A stretch of 25,660 nt of DNA, taken from Bacillota bacterium. Lineage in GTDB: Bacteria > Bacillota > Clostridia > Acetivibrionales > JAEZXR01. Positions 22,991 to 25,660 of this stretch are shown here, in pieces (positions within the stretch are counted from its first letter, which is position 1; each line of letters opens with the position of its first letter). The notes beneath the pieces are model-generated. The model was not told the DNA's origin and did no database searches. It worked only from the letters and a program-made list of their open reading frames with translations. The stretch lies in NCBI GenBank assembly GCA_023419605.1, contig JAEZXR010000024.1:1-25660 (forward strand). Reading direction: 5' to 3'. The position numbers were made by a program, and so were the translations under genes.

Positions 22991-23100
22991 AAAAAAATCG
23001 TTCCCGGTCGTTAGCTCCCAGTTGCTATATGAACATTCACCAAAGCCCTTCGGACTTTTATGTACCGGCAAACCAGGAACCACGAACCAGCAACGATTTT
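22991..23100 (-). repeat. Stem-loop repeat, copy 3 (walR/walK gap), terminator-like
   Basis: The arms (22994-23025 and 23067-23100) pair imperfectly, opening AAAATCGTT / AACGATTTT, with a small inner hairpin (AAAG-CCC / GGA-CTTT, about 23042-23058). On the minus strand the stem is followed by seven T (22997-22991), the strongest T-tract of the three copies, and then directly by the walK ribosome site. It is related to copies at 15691-15784 and 21073-21177. Confidence 0.8.
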
Positions 23101-23104
23101 AAAA

Positions 23105-23806
23105 TCAACCCGCTTTATTAAAATAGTACCCTACACCTCTTTTGGTCATTATAAACTCCGGATTTGCAGGGTCCCTCTCCAGTTTCTCGCGCAATCTTCG
23201 TACGGTAACATCCACAGTTCGCACATCTCCGTAGTATTCGTAACCCCATACCTTTTCCAGAAGGGTTTCCCGTGTAAATATCTGCCCCTGCTGCATGGCC
23301 AGAAATTTGACTAATTCAAACTCCCTGAGGGTCAGTTCGATGATAATTCCATCCCGTTTTACCTCATAGCGCTCAGCATCGATATGCAGGCTGTTGAACT
23401 TCATGGTATTTGTTGTACTGTTCTGGGTGGCTTCCTCAAGAGTACTTCTTCGTAGATTTGCCTTGACTCTGGCCATGAGCTCTCTCGGACTGAAAGGCTT
23501 GGTTATATAGTCATCCGCACCCAGCTCCAAGCCCAGAACCTTATCCACTTCCTCTTCCTTCGCCGTCAGCATAAGAATCGGTATGGAAAGTGTTTGCCTG
23601 ACTTTTTTACATACAGAAAATCCATCCATTTTGGGAAGCATGATATCCAGCAAGATCAAGTCCGGTTTATGGCTTAGTGCCATCTCCACACCCTGCTCTC
23701 CGTCATAGGCTTCTATGGTTGTGAAGCCTTCTTTTTTCAGGTTAAATTTCAGAATGTCGACGATATTCCTTTCATCATCGACGATAAGAATCTTTTTACT
23801 ACTCAA
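23105..23806 (-). CDS. walR: WalR response regulator (OmpR/PhoB family)
   Basis: This is the DNA-binding partner of WalK, about 233 residues. The receiver domain has the acidic pair in KILIVDDERN, the phospho-accepting Asp 54 in LILLDIMLPKMDG, Thr in MLTAKEE and Lys in YITKPFSPREL. The winged-helix domain carries ELTLREFELVKFL and the recognition part VWGYEYYGDVRTVDVTVRRLREK. YGDVRTVDV is characteristic of WalR/VicR. The start is TTG 23806, 8 nt after AAGGGG; the GTG at 23815 overlaps that ribosome site. The promoter region upstream (23884-23892) contains no canonical WalR box, only two half-sites two bases apart (about 23937-23950). Confidence 0.94.
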   Translation of the reverse strand: MSSKKILIVDDERNIVDILKFNLKKEGFTTIEAYDGEQGVEMALSHKPDLILLDIMLPKMDGFSVCKKVRQTLSIPILMLTAKEEEVDKVLGLELGADDYITKPFSPRELMARVKANLRRSTLEEATQNSTTNTMKFNSLHIDAERYEVKRDGIIIELTLREFELVKFLAMQQGQIFTRETLLEKVWGYEYYGDVRTVDVTVRRLREKLERDPANPEFIMTKRGVGYYFNKAG

Positions 23807-23833
23807 AAAATACACCCCTTATACGGTTGCTGC

Positions 23834-23856
23834 TTCCGACCGGTTTGCGATCGGAA
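23834..23856 (-). other. Hairpin in the walR leader
   Basis: TTCCGATCG and CGGTCGGAA (minus strand) form a 9-bp stem with one wobble pair around CAAAC. It lies about 13 nt upstream of the walR Shine-Dalgarno and downstream of the predicted -10, so it should be in the leader RNA. No T-tract follows. Confidence 0.5.
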
Positions 23857-23883
23857 TCTATGAACTTTACATGGCCCCATATT

Positions 23884-23892
23884 ATTATATCA
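23884..23892 (-). promoter_or_regulatory. Extended -10 promoter of walRK
   Basis: On the minus strand TGA-TATAAT (23892-23884), with only a poor -35 (TTCCAA) 17 nt upstream. It gives a leader of about 70 nt before walR. Confidence 0.65.
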
Positions 23893-23990
23893 TTAAGTTG
23901 CCATTTTGGAAAATCTATTTTCATGCAATATGATAACATTGTTACATTTATGGGAAATGCATACAATCCAAACTAGAAGCCTATTAGCAT

Positions 23991-24024
23991 AAAAGCCGCT
24001 AATTAAATATAATTAACGGCTTTT
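23991..24024 (-). terminator. Terminator behind the sugar transferase gene
   Basis: AAAAGCCGCTAATTA (23991-24005) pairs with TAATTAACGGCTTTT (24010-24024) with one mismatch. On the minus strand the stem ends in TTTT. It lies 40 nt after the stop codon at 24064. Confidence 0.85.
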
Positions 24025-24063
24025 CATTACAATTCTCTAACAATTTTAAATCTCAGTTCCAGC

Positions 24064-25443
24064 TTAAATATTCAGTGCCCTATCATACTCTTTTAGATTC
24101 TTTGCAAACTCCTTCCGGTATACATTATTACCGGTAAACACAACCTTCAATGTCTGGAATATGAGTTTTATGTCCAGCAGCAGCGAATAGTTTTTTATGT
24201 AGATCAGGTCATACCGCAGCTTGTCCTCGGGAGAGGTATCATAGTTGCCCAGTATCTGAGCAAAGCCTGTAATCCCAGCCTTTACAGCGCTTCTCTGGTT
24301 ATACCCGGGAATGTCCTTTGCAAACTGGTCAACAAAGAAAGGCCGTTCTGATCGGGGACCCACAATGCTCATGTCTCCCATGAGTACGTTGAATAGCTGG
24401 GGCAATTCATCAATTCTATATTTTCGTAGTATGCGTCCCAGAGAAGTCACCCTCGGATCGTTTCCACCGGATATCACTGGCCCCGTCAGGGCCTCTGCAT
24501 CTACACGCATGGTTCTGAATTTGTATATGTTGTATAACCTGCTGTTGATGGTTACCCTCTCCTGGGCATAGAGCACAGGGCCCGGAGATGTGAACTTCAC
24601 CAGTAAGGCAGTTACAAGCATAATAGGTGTTGTAATTATGATGCCCACTACGGACAGGACGATGTCAAAAAGTCTTTTAAAGAATTTCTGTTCTACCGTC
24701 AATCCGATGCCGTCAATCATAAAGGCAGGCATGTCCTCGAACTGCACCATCCTTGCTTTCAGCATGGAGATTTCGAAGAGTTGAGGTACCACGTATACCA
24801 CCCGTTTGCTGGTGATACAGTAGGAGATGATTTTCATCTTGTATTCGTCCGGTACACCGGGGCAGATAAGGACTTCGCTGACACTTTTTATTTTGCTCAT
24901 GATGTCGTCGATGTCGGTCGCTACACATACATATTTGACCTGGAAGTTCATAGTGTCCCTGGAACTGTTGACCTTGTAGAGGATCTCGTCCATGTCTTCC
25001 GGATTTCCTACTACCATGAGGCTCGCCCGGTCAGTGATGTATTTTTTTATTTTCAGGATGAAGGCCTTCCATAGGACCAGTAGTATGAATTGTATTACCG
25101 GGGCGATCAGAAGTACACTTCTCGGGAAGGAGAACCCCTGTTTGAAGTATGTGATGGCTACGGTGGTGATTCCTTGGAGGACCACTACGAATACGATGGA
25201 GATGATGGCATCATAGAGGGTTTTGCGGTAGAATTTTAGCAGGCCGTAGATGTCGAAGTACACCAAGGCTGAAATGGTAATGAAGGGCATAGCCTCTACG
25301 TAAGGGGTGAAGTTGAAGTCTGGCAGATCTAGGCGAAATTTGATTAGGAAGGCCAAAATATAGGCCACATTAATCAATGCTAAGTCTATTAGGACTATAG
25401 CTACTTTATAGAATTTTTCTAATCTCTTCAATACCCCTGTCAT
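24064..25443 (-). CDS. Polyprenyl-phosphate sugar-1-phosphate transferase (WbaP/WcaJ-type, exopolysaccharide initiation)
   Basis: This enzyme transfers a sugar phosphate from a nucleotide sugar onto undecaprenyl phosphate, the first membrane step of exopolysaccharide or glycan synthesis. The 459-residue protein has four N-terminal helices (within about residues 10-120), a Rossmann-like CoA-binding-type middle domain (ASLMVVGNPEDMDEIL), a fifth hydrophobic segment (FDIVLSVVGIIITTPIML) and the catalytic C-terminal domain with ERVTINSRLYNIYKFRTM, LRKYRIDELPQLFNVLMGDMSIVGPRSERP and AGITGFAQ. I start at ATG 25443, a few bases after GGGGTG; a TTG at 25458 would add five residues. It has its own promoter and terminator. 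A WalR box in that promoter suggests control by WalRK. Confidence 0.93.
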   Translation of the reverse strand: MTGVLKRLEKFYKVAIVLIDLALINVAYILAFLIKFRLDLPDFNFTPYVEAMPFITISALVYFDIYGLLKFYRKTLYDAIISIVFVVVLQGITTVAITYFKQGFSFPRSVLLIAPVIQFILLVLWKAFILKIKKYITDRASLMVVGNPEDMDEILYKVNSSRDTMNFQVKYVCVATDIDDIMSKIKSVSEVLICPGVPDEYKMKIISYCITSKRVVYVVPQLFEISMLKARMVQFEDMPAFMIDGIGLTVEQKFFKRLFDIVLSVVGIIITTPIMLVTALLVKFTSPGPVLYAQERVTINSRLYNIYKFRTMRVDAEALTGPVISGGNDPRVTSLGRILRKYRIDELPQLFNVLMGDMSIVGPRSERPFFVDQFAKDIPGYNQRSAVKAGITGFAQILGNYDTSPEDKLRYDLIYIKNYSLLLDIKLIFQTLKVVFTGNNVYRKEFAKNLKEYDRALNI

Positions 25444-25486
25444 GTTAACACCCCACAATTGCCATTGAGCTTTTATTTTTATAAAA

Positions 25487-25533
25487 ATTATATCACTGTA
25501 ACATTCTTTTTACAATTATACACTAAGATTACA
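25487..25533 (-). promoter_or_regulatory. Promoter of the sugar transferase gene with tandem WalR boxes
   Basis: On the minus strand TTGTAA (25515-25510), 17 nt and TATAAT (25492-25487) form a good promoter. A second TATAAT (25520-25515) with TTGCCG 16 nt upstream may form another start just before it. TGTAAA-AAGAA-TGTTAC (25514-25498) is a perfect WalR box overlapping the -35 and spacer. TGTAAT-CTTAG-TGTATA (25533-25517) is a second box with one mismatch. Boxes placed over the promoter core suggest repression by WalR. Confidence 0.72.
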
Positions 25534-25565
25534 TCACGGCAAACGCATGAAATTTATCTTTTCTC

Positions 25566-25607
25566 AGAAATCTCATAAGAGATTTTTTAAAATATGCCAT
25601 TGCGGCA
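25566..25607. other. Two small hairpins upstream of the sugar transferase promoter
   Basis: AAATCTC-ATAA-GAGATTT (25568-25585) is followed on plus by a T-run, and TATGCC-ATTGC-GGCATA (25593-25609) lies just beyond. On minus the latter is followed by ATTTT. They could end a minus-strand gene lying to the right of the window or a short plus transcript. I see no gene in 25534-25660. Confidence 0.35.
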
Positions 25608-25660
25608 TAGACGTATTCGACAGGAAGTATAAAGTTTGTCCCTGAAATGCATTGATAGGC

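Noticed and set aside
23937..23950. WalR box in front of walR
   Set aside because: TGTAAC and TGTTAT half-sites occur but are separated by two bases, not five, so they do not form a canonical box.
25609..25625. Spo0A box (TGTCGAA on minus near 25621-25615)
   Set aside because: A single 7-mer match far from the start codon is expected by chance.
1..25660. CRISPR arrays, tRNA or rRNA genes
   Set aside because: I saw no regularly spaced direct repeats, no tRNA-like CCA-ended cloverleaf with T-loop, and no rRNA blocks. The left-edge structured RNA is a group II intron.

Overview
The window reads as chromosomal DNA of a Gram-positive, low-to-mid GC member of the Bacillota, most likely class Clostridia. 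The evidence is strong Shine-Dalgarno sequences, consensus sigma-A promoters, U-tract terminators and a complete wal (yyc) cell-wall regulon locus in which murA sits between yycI and walJ. No species can be named from sequence alone. Almost everything is on the minus strand; only the TetR regulator and the MFS exporter beside it run on plus.

Left part (1-12.6 kb), an efflux cluster. The left edge cuts through the 5' end of a group IIC intron lying directly behind the terminator of a DHA2-type MFS exporter, which follows a tiny two-helix membrane protein. Next comes a marR-ABC-ABC operon (6520 to 2081) encoding an asymmetric heterodimeric ABC exporter, with a 22-bp perfect palindrome on its promoter. 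Then a MacB/FtsX-type ABC pair (10058 to 6904) is divergent from a TetR gene and a second DHA2 MFS exporter; related inverted repeats occur in the shared promoter region and in front of the second exporter.

Middle (12.6-15.1 kb): a TerC/YjbE-family membrane protein, a QueG-like 4Fe-4S protein and a second MarR regulator. Nearly identical palindromes lie in the marR promoter and in front of the Fe-S gene.

Right part (15.2-25.5 kb): walR, walK, a small secreted protein of unknown function, yycH, yycI, murA, walJ and rlmH, preceded by a membrane-anchored polyprenyl-phosphate sugar transferase. Three copies of a roughly 95-110-nt imperfect inverted repeat with compensatory differences occupy the gaps walR/walK, walK/secreted protein and walJ/rlmH. 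Each ends in a U-tract on the coding strand. Perfect matches to the WalR box (TGTWAH-N5-TGTWAH) are found in two places only: the predicted promoter of the secreted protein-yycHI-murA-walJ-rlmH unit, and the predicted promoter of the sugar transferase. The likely picture is a WalRK circuit that controls its own accessory genes, a peptidoglycan precursor enzyme and an exopolysaccharide-initiating enzyme, with internal stem-loops setting the dose of the downstream genes.
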